A DNA stretch of 64,000 nucleotides from Boswellia sacra (Eukaryota; Streptophyta; Magnoliopsida; Sapindales; Burseraceae). Under the pieces are notes generated by a model. The model had not been told where the DNA came from, ran no database searches, and worked only from the letters and a program-made list of their open reading frames with translations. The stretch lies in NCBI GenBank assembly GCA_013180625.2, contig SNVD02009916.1, positions 62,001 through 126,000 of the forward strand, written 5' to 3'. A program made the position numbers and the translations under genes. The number at the start of each line of letters is the position of its first letter. Position 1 is the stretch's first letter. Shown piece after piece: positions 49,601 to 60,054 of the stretch.

Positions 49601-52418
49601 CTCTTTTGGTTCTTAGCTCTAATTATTAAAGTGATCCTGGTTGATTGTCATTGAAAAAGTGAATATCATAGAGGCCTTATTCAGTCTGGTGGCTGATAAA
49701 CATCTCTCTAGGGTATTTTTTCAGATGTTTTGTTTTTAGTATGTAAGATTGACTTTGTTTTATAAATCCAGTTGAGATATTGAAATTGACTGCTTTCAAG
49801 TTGCTGGCTAGGATATAGTTAATTGTTTATTACAAGTTATCTTTTTATGCTTGTGGATTGGTATCCACCCTTCAACTTCTGGTTAATTCCAGTCACTTGA
49901 GAGCTGAAATCTAATTATTTTTTCTTAAATTTTTCTTTCATCAAAAATAAAATATTTTGATTTTTGTTGTCATTGTTGTGGAAAATCTGTGCAAGATTTA
50001 CTTTACCTTTGTATTGTTTACCTGTTAATATCTTCTTATTTCTTATTGAATTGCATGTTCATATTGTAATTGAAAAATAACACTAGGTATTTAACTGTCA
50101 TCCTCCTGTTTGGAAATTTAAAGTAGTTTTCACTTTGTATTAGCATGTTGTATTGTGACTTTGTTTTAAGCATTATGAGATTGTTTGTTCCTTTTCCTTT
50201 TGGAATTTGATCTGACTTTTCTCATTTAATTATTTTTTTTTCTCCCAACAGCTGGTTTTTATATATGTTGGGGATGCTTGGTGTGGGTCCCATCCATATA
50301 TACTTCTCCTGGCATGTACCTAGTCAATCATCCCGTGAATCTTGGAACTCAGGTAACCACTGTCCTGCTTTGGTTTGTAATGAATTGGATTTATGGCTTA
50401 CCAGCTGTATAATCTTTAGATATCGTGGGCATTAAAATCCAATGTTCCAGTAAGATTCTGTCTCTTTCAATTTTCACATATGCTCTTGGCTACATTGCCT
50501 TATGTTTGTATATTAAGCCAATTAAGTATAGCTAGCTGTCTATGTACTAGCCTTGGGCTTATTGCATTAACTGGGGAGAAATTTTAAGTGGTGAAAACTT
50601 GGTTGTGAATTAGAATATCTGTTAAAAGTTGGATTAGTAAATTTATATTATTTACTGGATATTTAAATTTGATCAGTGGAATTAGGTTGTGAATTATGTA
50701 ACATTTGCAAAGTTGGATTTGAGTGTGAAAGAAACAGGGAAAAGAGCGCGCATCAGTTTACGTATTAAACATGCCTCGGCAAAGATTTGAACCAAGTTGG
50801 ATAAGAATCATTATTCAAGTTTTAGCAGTTGAAGCATTCCAATTTAAATTTTTATGTTTGTGATGCTAATAATATTTTTTTTCCCTTTTCCAGCTTGCAC
50901 TTTTTATTCTGGTGGCAGGCATCCTTTGCATATACATCAACTATGATTGTGACAGACAAAGGCAAGAATTTCGCAGAACAAATGGCAAAGCCTTGGTTTG
51001 GGGCAAGGCACCTTCAAAGGTGATTGGTCTCAATACTTGATATTTTTTTCCCGTGAGATGAAATATGTTTGTAGGTTAGTGTATATAGTTTTCAAATTTC
51101 TCAAGCTTGCCATTTATTTTTCAATGAGAAACAGGCATAATCTAGTTTTATATATTTGCAGATTGAAGCCTCATACAAGACAACATCTGGAGAAACTAAA
51201 ACAAGCCTTCTTTTAACCTCAGGATGGTGAGCTTTCACCGGGTCTTATAAATAATAATGAATTTTTATAGAGGAAGGAGTTGAGATCACTTATCAGTTTG
51301 CCTAATAAAGTGTCCCATTGCCTTTTAGTGGATTTTACTATATGATGTAACAAATGAATATGTCAGAAATCTTCTGAAAGTTCCTGACCTTTTGTTGCAT
51401 GCATGCTTAAAAAGATATGGGAGCATGGGTGTGCGAGCTGGAAACAACGGCATTTTTTGGCATGACATGAATAAATATCATATCTAGTTTCAACCATGAA
51501 TTGGGTTTGTGGCATCGTAGCAAGGATTAGTTGACTAATCTGGTGGGCTTCTGCAGGTGGGGAATATCTCGTCATTTCCATTACGTACCTGAAATATTGG
51601 GCGCCTTTTTCTGGACTGTCCCTGCTTTGTTTAATCATGTAAGTAGCTTCAGTTCTGGAAAAACTTCATCACTTGATTATTCAAATTGTGCTTAAATCAC
51701 TTACTGTTTTTGTTCTTCTGCAGTGTTTACCATACTTCTACGTTGTGTTTCTTACAATACTTCTTTTGGACCGAGCCAAAAGGGATGATGACAGATGTCG
51801 ATCCAAGTAAGTTGTTACTAAATTAGGAACTTAAGAGTATGATGTGATCTTTTACACAAATAATGAATTTTTCTTCTCAAAGGTTTTGATCCAACTATAG
51901 CTGTTGGTACCATGGGAGTGTGTCTAAACCTACTACTAGTTTTTTGGGTCTTAGAATATGTGTTTGTTTACCTAGGATTATTAATTTGCTGGTGGTCCCT
52001 TTTTTATCTTTTGTTTTTTATGGGTTGGATGTCAAGTGTACGCATTTAAAAGGTGTGCACTAACCGAAGGTTCCATCAACCGTATCAAATAAAAGCACTC
52101 ACATTTCAGTAATTTGCTTTTGCTCTGTACGTTGGAAGCAAGGGTGTGTCTAGGCCCTGACTACATTATTGCTCTCCAAATGTTTAATAAAGGAACCTGA
52201 TAATTTCTTACTTGTGTAGTTGATCAATCAATTATGGTTTGATAAGAAAATTTTGGTATGAAATTTTTAGTGCTTGTGATGGAATAATATTGGATCATCT
52301 CTGAGATTTTTTTTAAAGTGGAATGAAATTTTGACTAATGCACTCTTGCAGATATGGAAAATACTGGAAATTATATTGCAACAAGGTTCCCTATCGGGTC
52401 ATTCCAGGAATCTACTGA
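40158..52418 (+). CDS. DWF5: 7-dehydrocholesterol reductase (delta-7 sterol reductase), 13 exons, 436 aa
   Basis: The enzyme reduces the C7-C8 double bond of 5,7-dienol sterols with NADPH in the ER membrane, a step towards campesterol and brassinosteroids. Exons: 40158-40255, 41216-41438, 41631-41686, 42480-42582, 42676-42741, 43859-43972, 48289-48415, 50252-50352, 50894-51019, 51162-51226, 51557-51638, 51724-51806, 52352-52418. They sum to 1311 nt, keep frame and use GT-AG borders throughout. The product starts [19 protein letters not shown]. Landmarks: [13 protein letters not shown] in exon 2, [20 protein letters not shown] at residue 183 onward (the ERG4/ERG24 family first signature region), and [18 protein letters not shown] at residues 403-420 (second signature), ending PYRVIPGIY. 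Length fits the plant family (about 430 aa), with several hydrophobic membrane segments. Intron 6 (4.3 kb) holds a retrotransposon; exons are undamaged, so the gene is probably functional. Confidence 0.96.
43604..43634. repeat. (GA)n microsatellite in intron 5 of DWF5
   Basis: About 15 GA units. It is a candidate length-polymorphic site inside the gene. Confidence 0.93.
44516..44545. repeat. (CTT)n microsatellite in intron 6 of DWF5
   Basis: About ten CTT units followed by a T-run, upstream of the retrotransposon insertion. Confidence 0.93.
44849..45105 (-). repeat. Truncated 3' LTR of the intronic Ty3/gypsy element
   Basis: It matches the first 257 plus-strand bases of the complete LTR at 47675-48080, starting TGATAGTTCCTAGCTCACCA, and breaks off after CTAACTCTGCACA into RNase H coding text. 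The remaining 150 or so LTR bases are absent. Confidence 0.92.
45093..45410 (-). pseudogene. Ty3/gypsy RNase H fragment, cut at deletion junction
   Basis: The open stretch reads [20 protein letters not shown], then [20 protein letters not shown] and [16 protein letters not shown], the classic RNase H landmarks of Ty3 elements. Near the end it has ENKAADV; the usual following residues and the integrase are missing because the sequence jumps into LTR. A frame change separates it from the reverse transcriptase ORF (around 45410-45430). Confidence 0.9.
45316..45960 (-). pseudogene. Ty3/gypsy reverse transcriptase, C-terminal part
   Basis: It reads [20 protein letters not shown], then the catalytic FFDDILVYS (the YxDD-type box as FFDD), then LEYLGHII and [15 protein letters not shown] of the connection region. 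It ends out of frame in the RNase H segment ([14 protein letters not shown], the frame-slipped copy of the SIDTDA-type start). Confidence 0.92.
45954..46310 (-). pseudogene. Ty3/gypsy reverse transcriptase, N-terminal part
   Basis: It contains [40 protein letters not shown] and [15 protein letters not shown], the fingers and first palm motifs (the catalytic Asp of the DLKSGYHQI box is present). It then slips frame near 46000; the expected continuation lies in the ORF at 45316-45960. Confidence 0.92.
46340..47134 (-). pseudogene. Ty3/gypsy gag-protease fusion lacking zinc knuckle and protease active site
   Basis: Residues 1-100 have the retrotransposon gag landmark text ([34 protein letters not shown]). 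Directly after [10 protein letters not shown] the frame enters the C-terminal half of the protease region ([37 protein letters not shown]). The CCHC knuckle and the DSGA active site that should lie between are missing, pointing to an in-frame internal deletion. The rest leads toward the reverse transcriptase. Confidence 0.85.
47336..47638 (-). pseudogene. Ty3/gypsy gag N-terminal coiled-coil segment
   Basis: It starts [20 protein letters not shown] about 20 bp after the primer-binding site. It has a heptad-like coiled coil (many Leu, Glu, Lys) and then a Ser/His-rich stretch. It ends before the main gag domain, which sits in another frame from 47134 downward. Confidence 0.75.
47675..48080 (-). 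repeat. Complete 5' LTR of the intronic Ty3/gypsy element (406 bp)
   Basis: TGATAG...CTATCA ends form a perfect 6-bp inverted pair, followed by GATTA. The primer-binding site lies just to its left. Confidence 0.93.
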
Positions 52419-52642
52419 GCGATCTGTCATGAACAATTCTGAGACTGCAGCTTCTCTTGAAGCTCTTGTCCTGTTTATGCCTTGTGGTTGATTTCATGAT
52501 TCCATGAACTTTTATCTTGACCTAATTTTTGACTCTTGCCGACCCTTTCAACGTACATGTAAGTTTTGATTTTTATATCTACGGGAGAAATAATCTTGGT
52601 AGTTTATGCAATTTGTGCTTATTTATTTTTATTTTTATTTTG
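52419..52642 (+). other. Probable 3' UTR and flank of DWF5
   Basis: Sequence between the TGA stop and the first downstream MITE. No perfect AATAAA is visible; AATAAT-type words occur near 52590. The UTR must be short or run into the MITE. Confidence 0.45.
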
Positions 52643-53943
52643 AGTAATGTTAGGTATACAATTAAGTTGTAGAATCTCACTCATACAACTTGACATAACA
52701 TAAATTTACTGGGTGGATATAAGGATAGCAATGGGACGGGACGAGTCCGAGCCGGTAGGTACCCAGCCTCGTCTCGCTTTTTTTTTTTTTTTTTTGGTCC
52801 CGTCCTGTCCCATTGCCCCTTAGGCGGGGCGGGGCAAAAAAAATTTTAGTGGATCTAGACCCGTCCTGTCCTGCTCCTAAACATTTATATTTTTGCAACC
52901 TCGTCCACCTGTATAAAGTTTATATAAGTTTTCATTTTATTGGCATTATACAAACTAAATATTAATGGTATAAATTAGTTATATCATTTAAAAAAATAGT
53001 GATCACTAATTACCATTTGATTTTATTAGTAATAATGTTACATATTTTATTAGAAATAATATTAAAAGTATATTATTGTTTTTAAACTAGTTAATTAACA
53101 ATTTTTTAAATAGTTAATAATATAATTAAATAATTTTTCAATAGCATGTTCATTTAATTTCAATCTAATAATAATAATAAGTGATTGACATATACCAATT
53201 AATTAACATTATATATATTTATAAAATATTAATAATTTAATTAATTAATTTAAATTACGATCAATCATATATTTAAGGTTATAAGTTTGTTCTTATCATG
53301 TTTCTATTTATATATTTAGAAAATAATATATTGATTATATGAAAAGTATACATTTTGGAAATGATCTTCTTAATATTATCATAATTTAATTAGTGCTTAA
53401 TAATTTATATCAAGATTATATATATTATATAAATTTACTTACTAAAAAATATAAATATTTTATTTTGTCATTATAATATGATTAAATTGATGTTAATATA
53501 CTAAAAGATATTAATTATTAATTAAAAAGTTACTTTTGTTAAAGTATTTGTATTTTTGGTAAAATTAAGGAGAATTCATATATATAAAAAGTTAACGAAT
53601 ATAACCTAAAAAGTGACTAAATAGTCTTAAAATTTTAAAATTTTACAAATATACCCCTACATTTTGCGGGGCAGGGCGGGTCAACGGGGCCAAGGGGTCG
53701 GACGTGGACTCAGACCCGCCCCAATCGGGACAAAAATATTTTGCCCTGGACCTGCCCCATTTTTACAGGCCACACTAGGGCCCCGGACTGGGCGGGTCAA
53801 ATTGTCAACCCTAGGTAGATAAAAATAAAAAATGAATTAACTGATTTTTAATAAATAAAATAGGATTCATACATCCAATGGATTTATACCTGTCAAGTTG
53901 TACGAGTTAGGTTATTCAACTTGATTGTATATCTAGTATTATT
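52643..53943. mobile_element. MITE split by a nested hAT-like insertion
   Basis: The left arm (52643-52719) reads AGTAATGTTAGGTATACAAT and continues through CATACAACTTGACATAACAT. The right arm (53822-53943), reverse-complemented, gives ATAATACTAGATATACAATC and CGTACAACTTGACAGGTATA. These are inverted copies of the same terminal text as the intact MITE at 32789-32981. The hAT-like element at 52720-53813 lies between the arms, so the MITE came first. Confidence 0.75.
52720..53813. mobile_element. Non-autonomous hAT-like element with GC-rich ends, 1.09 kb
   Basis: The left end is TAAGGATAGCAATGGGACGG and the right end, reverse-complemented, is TAGGGTTGACAATTTGACCC: a similar TArGGnTnnCAA terminal repeat. 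The flanks GGTGGATA (52712-52719) and GGTAGATA (53814-53821) match at 7 of 8 bases, as expected for an aged hAT duplication. The AT-rich core (about 52980-53510) is an inverted single copy of the unit repeated four times at 7812-9582. Confidence 0.75.
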
Positions 53944-56032
53944 TTTTTTTTTTTTAGAAATATTCTTTGGTTAGTTAACTAAGTTTTCGTTAGCTGGGTT
54001 GGAGCAGAAGACCAACATCCATATAATCATAGGTCCAACATCCATATAATCATAGGTCGTGGTCACTTCCCTCAGTAGGGATTTATGAGAAGCATATTAT
54101 GGTTAGATATGCAAAAGGTATTGCACATGGTTCAAAAATTTTGGACTCATAACGCTCTTCATACCGTATTTGGTCCAACACGAATAGTATTTTGTGTTGT
54201 ATCATATATAACACTAAAAAAATTTTGGAGGCCTAGCACAGTCAATATGGCGTGGCCTAAATGGATTGTGTCATGTCTAAGACTTTGTCTTTTCGTACTT
54301 GGCTTGAATGGCATAAAGATACATAGAAATTTTTTTGTCTTGAATTTTTAAATTTTTATTAAAAAAACACGTGTATCTTAAAGAAACTAATTAACCCCTT
54401 ATTTAGGAGTCCTAAATATCTCTTTAAAAAAAATAATGTTATCTTTAAAATTAAATTGAATTTTTAACTAACCTAGTTTTTTTTTATAAATAACAATTTT
54501 AACCTATTTTTATTAATTATTACTATCTTGAATTAAAAATTATTTTATTTGCTTTGTTAAAAGTAAAAATCTTAAAATTTTATTTCAACAACTATAGGTA
54601 TACTAGTTAATTTGTAAAAAAAAATTAAATTCTTTATTAATAATTTGAATTAAAAGTTCAATTTTTCGAATATAGTATGGAAATTTTATAATTACAATTA
54701 AGACCATATCATTTTTTTTTATTGAAAATGAGTTCTTCTATGAGATAGAATAAAAAGATAGCGATTTATGGGAAGAAATAAAATATGAGTGTAAGACTAA
54801 GTAAACTAAGAATATATAAAACATAAGAGATAAATAGAAAGTAAGGAAAGAAAATAAATTTCATTTGACTTTTAATTGTTACAACATTACAGTAAAGCAA
54901 CTTAGTCCCTTAATATATTCATTCAAATGTAATGATTTATTTCTTTTGACTCAAAATTGACTTATTTTATTAAATAAATTAAAAAAGTAATCGTACTCAT
55001 TTGTACCTATTTATACTTATCGTGTTTGGCATAATCTAATTGTGCTTCATACTGACACAATCTATTGTACCAAACTTTTAAACACGGTTTATTCCAATCC
55101 TCACTTCGTATTATATCCTGCTATTATAATATTTATATTTGTGTCATACTCGTATTATATGATTTTGTACTGGACAATGCCGCGCTCGTGTCTGGTCTGG
55201 CCTTTTTACATGTCTAGTTGTGGTATCTTTTAGATTGTGTGAGCGTGAGTTTTGCTGGATTTTGACTAGTTAGACTTTGACTTAGTCTTACTTGGATTTT
55301 TAAGGCTGGCAAGATTGGGTTCTTCTCATGGGCTGTAACCTTATGGGTTTTGTAGGCTTTTTGTACGATTTAATTGGGTTTGCATCTTCGTTTGCTTTGA
55401 AACCTCGCAGTTGGGCTTATCACGGGCTTGAAAATTCATGGCCGGCAACAATTTTTTTTGTTTTTCATTTTTAGATTTTCCATGGGGTTTTAGAATTGTA
55501 TATGGAGTGACTTTAAGCAACCATAGTAAAAAAAAAAAAAAAACCCATGGAAAATCTAATTATATATATTAAATTGTCTAAACCAAAACGTATAGCAGCA
55601 AAGTACATATTTGTTTCCTAAATGTACTAATTTAGTAACATATTAAAGAATGTGATAATATCAACAAGAACTCACAAGTCTTGGTTTAATTTTAAGCAGA
55701 GAATAACTATGTATTTTTTATCAATCCTACCTTTGAAGTTGTCCTTTTTTATCAATCACATCCCTAAAAATGATATTTCGAAGAGTGAAAATGATGATTT
55801 GAAGATAACATCAGATGTATGTTTGATAAAAATTGCACAGTCGTTTTCTACGTTAAATTAAACAAAAATTTGAGGTTACTTATTTAATTATCCCATTGAA
55901 GAATACATTTCCATCCGTGAAGAAAATTTCACACACACACACACACACAAAGAAACAAAAACAAACAAAAACATTAAGGTCTATATATACATATAAGCTT
56001 GGCTATTTCAATTTATTTTTTTTTTAACTAAA
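53944..56032. other. Unassigned region with probable decayed hAT-like sequence
   Basis: A 23-bp exact tandem duplication starting CCAACATCCATATAATCATA lies at 54012-54057. Text near 54225-54300 (GGCCTAGCACAGTC, GGCGTGGCC) and near 55010-55220 (CGTGTTTGGCATAA, CCGCGCTCGTGTCTGG) resembles the CG-rich arms of another hAT-like non-autonomous element, but I cannot define ends. A 14-bp perfect inverted repeat (AGATTTTCCATGGG / CCCATGGAAAATCT) lies at 55473-55486 and 55544-55557. A (CA)n tract lies at 55930-55949. No gene is recognised. Confidence 0.4.
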
Positions 56033-57423
56033 TGATGCGTTCAAAACTAGCAAATATACTAGTCGCACAAGTAATGAAGTGATAAATAAGATATTGTTCC
56101 CACGGGAATTGGTTTTAATTAAATTTGTTATTAGACAGCAACAATAAACTAAATGGGAGAGTTTTGTTGATTGATTAACTAAATGAAATATTAATGCAAA
56201 CGAAGAATAACACAACACAAAGTTAAATGGAGTGAGAAATAATCAATGAGGGAAACTTGGTTACGGGATCATTCTCTACCACAAGATATGAATTTGTGAA
56301 TTAACCATAGAATTGTCTTCCAGTTACGACATTGAAATTATCAACCGTAGACAACAACAAGCTCTGTTAACCCAATCTTTCCTTAATTTGTCGTTAAATA
56401 AAATAACCTCTTTATTTTAATCTCTATCCATTAAACAACCTAGAACAAGTTTTCTAAATTTAATTCAATGGAAGTATTATAATAAAAAAGATAGGTTGAT
56501 CTAAGCAATAACCACACAGGCTCGGATTATTTAACTTAGGTTATATTTTTCAATTACAATCTCCGATCATAATTTTGCTACTAACGATTAGAAATTCAAG
56601 ACAATTATGGATCAAGGTTTCTACTCTAGCAATAGACAACAATCAGATTCTATTTAATTGGCCACCTAAATAAAATCAGCAAGCAATCGAAAGCATTTAA
56701 TATAGGAAAATACAAGCAACTTCAATAAAGAATTGGATAACAATTTCTTGAACAATCAACTCACAAAAACCATATATAGGGCTTTGAAATCACCCTCAAT
56801 CAAATCAGATTTAGTTACACATTCAAACACATCATAAATATAATACAACATAAATCCCATGAAAATCTACTCCGTAGATGAATCTCCTTCGGATTGTAAT
56901 TCTTCTTCTTTCCAAGCCCCTTTTTTTCCTTCAAGAACTCCAAGAGATGAGAGAAATCAAGAGAGACAGCCTCCAACTCGTTCTCCCCCTTCTACTTGTT
57001 TTTAAAATAAAACCTTAAAATATATTTATATACTCTGCTACCGTAATCTGCTACAGTGCCCGAATAATAACATGCTACAGTGATTAGGAAAATTACAATT
57101 TTGCACTTATCACACCATTTTGATCATAACTTTCGGTACACTAAATGGATTCAAGAACCGTAAATTTCTCTAGAAAATAGACTTCTAGAGCTTTCTAATG
57201 GTATATAGCACATTATCTGGTTCATTGTAATCAATACAATTAAATCCGAGAAGTTGTTTGACCAGCAGAGGTGAAAATGAAGGGTTTTACTTCAATTTAG
57301 TGCGAGTTCCTCCAAAACTCCTACAAACATCAAAACCACATAAAAACATAAAAATACCAAGGAATATAGCAAAGAAACATAAACGAATTGATATGAAAAT
57401 AATATCTAAATAGACACCTATCA
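56033..57423 (-). mobile_element. Solo LTR, 1391 bp, Tat/Ogre-like family, TSD CTAAA
   Basis: It begins TGATGCGTTCAAAACTAGCA and ends TAGACACCTATCA on the plus strand, with CTAAA on both sides (56028-56032 and 57424-57428). Orientation is taken from the related LTR at 58639-60054, where the polypurine tract marks the 3' side. No internal sequence remains, as after LTR-LTR recombination. The family label is an inference from the adjoining internal text of the second copy. Confidence 0.9.
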
Positions 57424-57639
57424 CTAAAATTGCAACGCTAACCAAGATCTAACCTAATGGTTGGGAGGACATTGAGAAATGAAATTGATATTTGTTTACA
57501 CTCAACTATTTCATAGATTAAATAGGATTACCATCTTTCGCCTTCAAAACAATTAATGAATTGTGAAACTTTGGCACTCCATTTTTCATGAGCAAAATGG
57601 ATATGGCTTGAAAAGGAATTCCAATGAACTTTGCTAGTC

Positions 57640-57711
57640 ATTGAAAGCAATTGACAAAATATATATTGTCCTAGAATTGAAAGCAATTGACAAAATATAT
57701 ATTGTCCTAGA
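57640..57711. repeat. Exact 36-bp tandem duplication
   Basis: A unit starting ATTGAAAGCAATTGACAAAA is present twice without a difference, at 57640 and 57676. Confidence 0.95.
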
Positions 57712-58266
57712 ATTGATCAAGTAAATAGTTTGTTTTTTCTTTTTAATATTTCTTATATGCCTTAAAACAGTTTCAAATAAGTTTTTAAGAACAATGATGT
57801 ACAAAATTACTTTCCTGAAATTAATTATTCTAATATAATAAATTGATTCAAACTCTATTTCTTCTTTTATAGCAATCATCTAACAGAAACAACAAGTAAC
57901 CCACCCTTTAAGAGCCTTAATACTGAAGGATTCATTTGTTGGGTGTGTCTTCTTTTTATTGTTAGACCCGAAAAGCTAAAAAGGCTTTGTTATAGGGGTT
58001 CATTTTTTTATTTTATTAAGAGTTGTAGGACTATTTTTTGAAAGTGAATGGTGATGGATTTTCTTGGAGATGTGAATTAATTGAATGTAAATGATGTTTA
58101 AAATTTTGTTTTGTAGATCTCTCTTAACCTTTAGATGAGATTGAGATGAAGGATGGTTGTTTAGTGTCCTAATTTAAGTTATATAGGGGTTCATATATAT
58201 ATATATGTATGTATGTATGTATGCATTGTAGGTTAAAAAACACCACATTTTAGACATAAAGTGTGA

Positions 58267-58392
58267 GTCATTGGATCAACCTACGTTTAATGGTTAAGAT
58301 TCAATTTAAAACTTGCTATTCTGGAGGTTTAATTATTTATATATATTAAATTGAATCTCAACCATTGGCATTGGATTGATGCAATGATTGAC
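58267..58392. mobile_element. MITE-like imperfect inverted repeat
   Basis: The left arm GTCATTGGATCAAC...TGGTTAAGATTCAATTTA pairs with the right arm TAAATTGAATCTCAACCA...GATTGAT..GATTGAC. The inner 18 bp match with one mismatch and the outer part is less exact. The transcript would fold into a long hairpin. Target duplication not defined. Confidence 0.6.
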
Positions 58393-58638
58393 AATTAGGG
58401 GCTGAACAGCTAGGGGCTAGGCTAGGCTAGGCTATAAGCCAGCCGATATCTTTTCTTTTTTTTAATTGTAATTTCCTGTGTTCGATGGAATACAAAATTT
58501 ATTAGCAATCTAATTATAGTTAATATCAAATTTTAGCCTAATTTTATTAAATAGCCTACCCACTTTTTAGAATAAATTTATGCATAATTCATTTCCAAAT
58601 TTATATACTTTGATCTCTTATAAATCATATTATATTTC

Positions 58639-60054
58639 TGATGCGTTCGAAACTAGCAAATATACTAATCGCACAAGTAATAAAGTGATAAGTAAGATAT
58701 CGTTCCCACGAGGATTGATTCTAATTGAATTTGTTATTTCCAGCAACAATTAACTAAATGGGGGGTTTTGTTGGTTGATTAACCAGATGAAAAACTGAAT
58801 ACGACGGTAATTAATGAATAACACAAAGCAAACTTAATTGAAATGGGAATTAATCAATGATAGAAATCTGGTTAAGGGATCATTCTCCACCACAAGATAT
58901 GGATTTGCGAATTAATTGTAGAATTATCATCCAATTACACCATTGAAATTATCAACCGTAGATAACAATAAGCTCTGTTATCCCAATCTTTCCTTACTTT
59001 GTTGTTAAATAAAACAGGCTCTTTATTTAATCTCTATCCATTAAACAACCTAGAACAAGCTCTCTAAATTTAATTCAATGGATGCATTACGAAAAGAAAG
59101 ACAGGTTGATCTAAGCAATAAACACACAAGCTCGGATTATTTAACTTAGGTTATATTCTCCAATTGCAATCTCTGATCACAATTTTGCTACTAATGATTA
59201 GAAATTCAAGACAATTACGGATCAAGATTTCTAATCTAGCAATAGACAATATCCAGATTATATTCAGTTGGCCACCCAAATACAATCAGCAAGTAATCAT
59301 AAGCATTAAACATGGGAAAATACAAGCAACTTCAATTAGAGAATTGGATAACAATTTTTGCACAATCAACTCACAAAAACCATATCAAGGGCTTTGAAAT
59401 CACCCTCAACCAATTCAGATTTAGTTACACATGTTTAAGAACATAAATACAATACAGAGAAATTCCAGAATTGAAAAGGAAAAGAAAAACTTAGCAAATC
59501 CTTTGAAAATGATGAATCTCCTTAGGATTGTAGTTCTTCCTCTTTCCAAGCCTTCTTTCTCCTTCAAGAACTCCAAGAGATGAGAGAAATCCAGAGCTGC
59601 AACCTCTACCACGTTCTCCCCTCTTCAAGTTATTCAAATAAAACCCTAAAATGTGTTTATATACTCTGCTACAGTAACCTGCTACAGTGTCCCGTATTAT
59701 ACATGCTACAGTGATTTGTGGAATTACATTTCTACACTTCTCACACTGTTTTGATTATAACTTTCGGTACACTGAATGGATTCATAAACCGTAAATTTCT
59801 CCAAAAAGTAGACTTCGAGAGCTTTTCAACGGTATATGATATGTCATCGGGTTCATTGTATATCAATACAATTAAATCCGAGAAGATGGTTGACTAGCAG
59901 AGGTGAAAATGAAGGGTTTTACTCCATTTTTGTGCAAGTTGCTCCAAAACTCCTACAAACATCAAAACCACACAAAAACATAAAAATACCAAGGATTATA
60001 GCAAAGAAACATAAATGAATTGATATGAAATGATACATAAATAGACACCTATCA
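58639..60054 (-). repeat. 3' LTR (about 1416 bp) of a Tat/Ogre-like Ty3/gypsy element
   Basis: It has the same ends as the solo LTR (TGATGCGTTCGAAACTAGCA ... ATAGACACCTATCA) and is clearly homologous along its length. To its right the plus strand reads AATTCCCCCACACTTAAACT, which on the minus strand is a polypurine tract (GTGTGGGGGAATT) directly before the LTR start. So this is the 3' LTR of an element running leftward whose interior extends to the right. The five bases on the left are ATTTC (58634-58638); the partner duplication would be beyond the window or lost. Confidence 0.85.

Larger units (their letters stand above)
57429..58638. other. Spacer between two related LTRs
   Basis: It holds an exact 36-bp tandem duplication, a MITE-like inverted repeat (58267-58392), an AT/TATG microsatellite (58193-58222) and a short (GGCTA)n run near 58412-58434. 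No gene is recognised; the minus-strand frame at 57634-57879 is created by the tandem duplication and has no domain. Confidence 0.6.

Noticed and set aside
56033..60054. One LTR retrotransposon with a 1.2-kb interior between the two LTRs
   Set aside because: The left LTR has its own CTAAA duplication on both sides, and the right LTR has its polypurine tract on its right side, so the stretch between them is not element interior.
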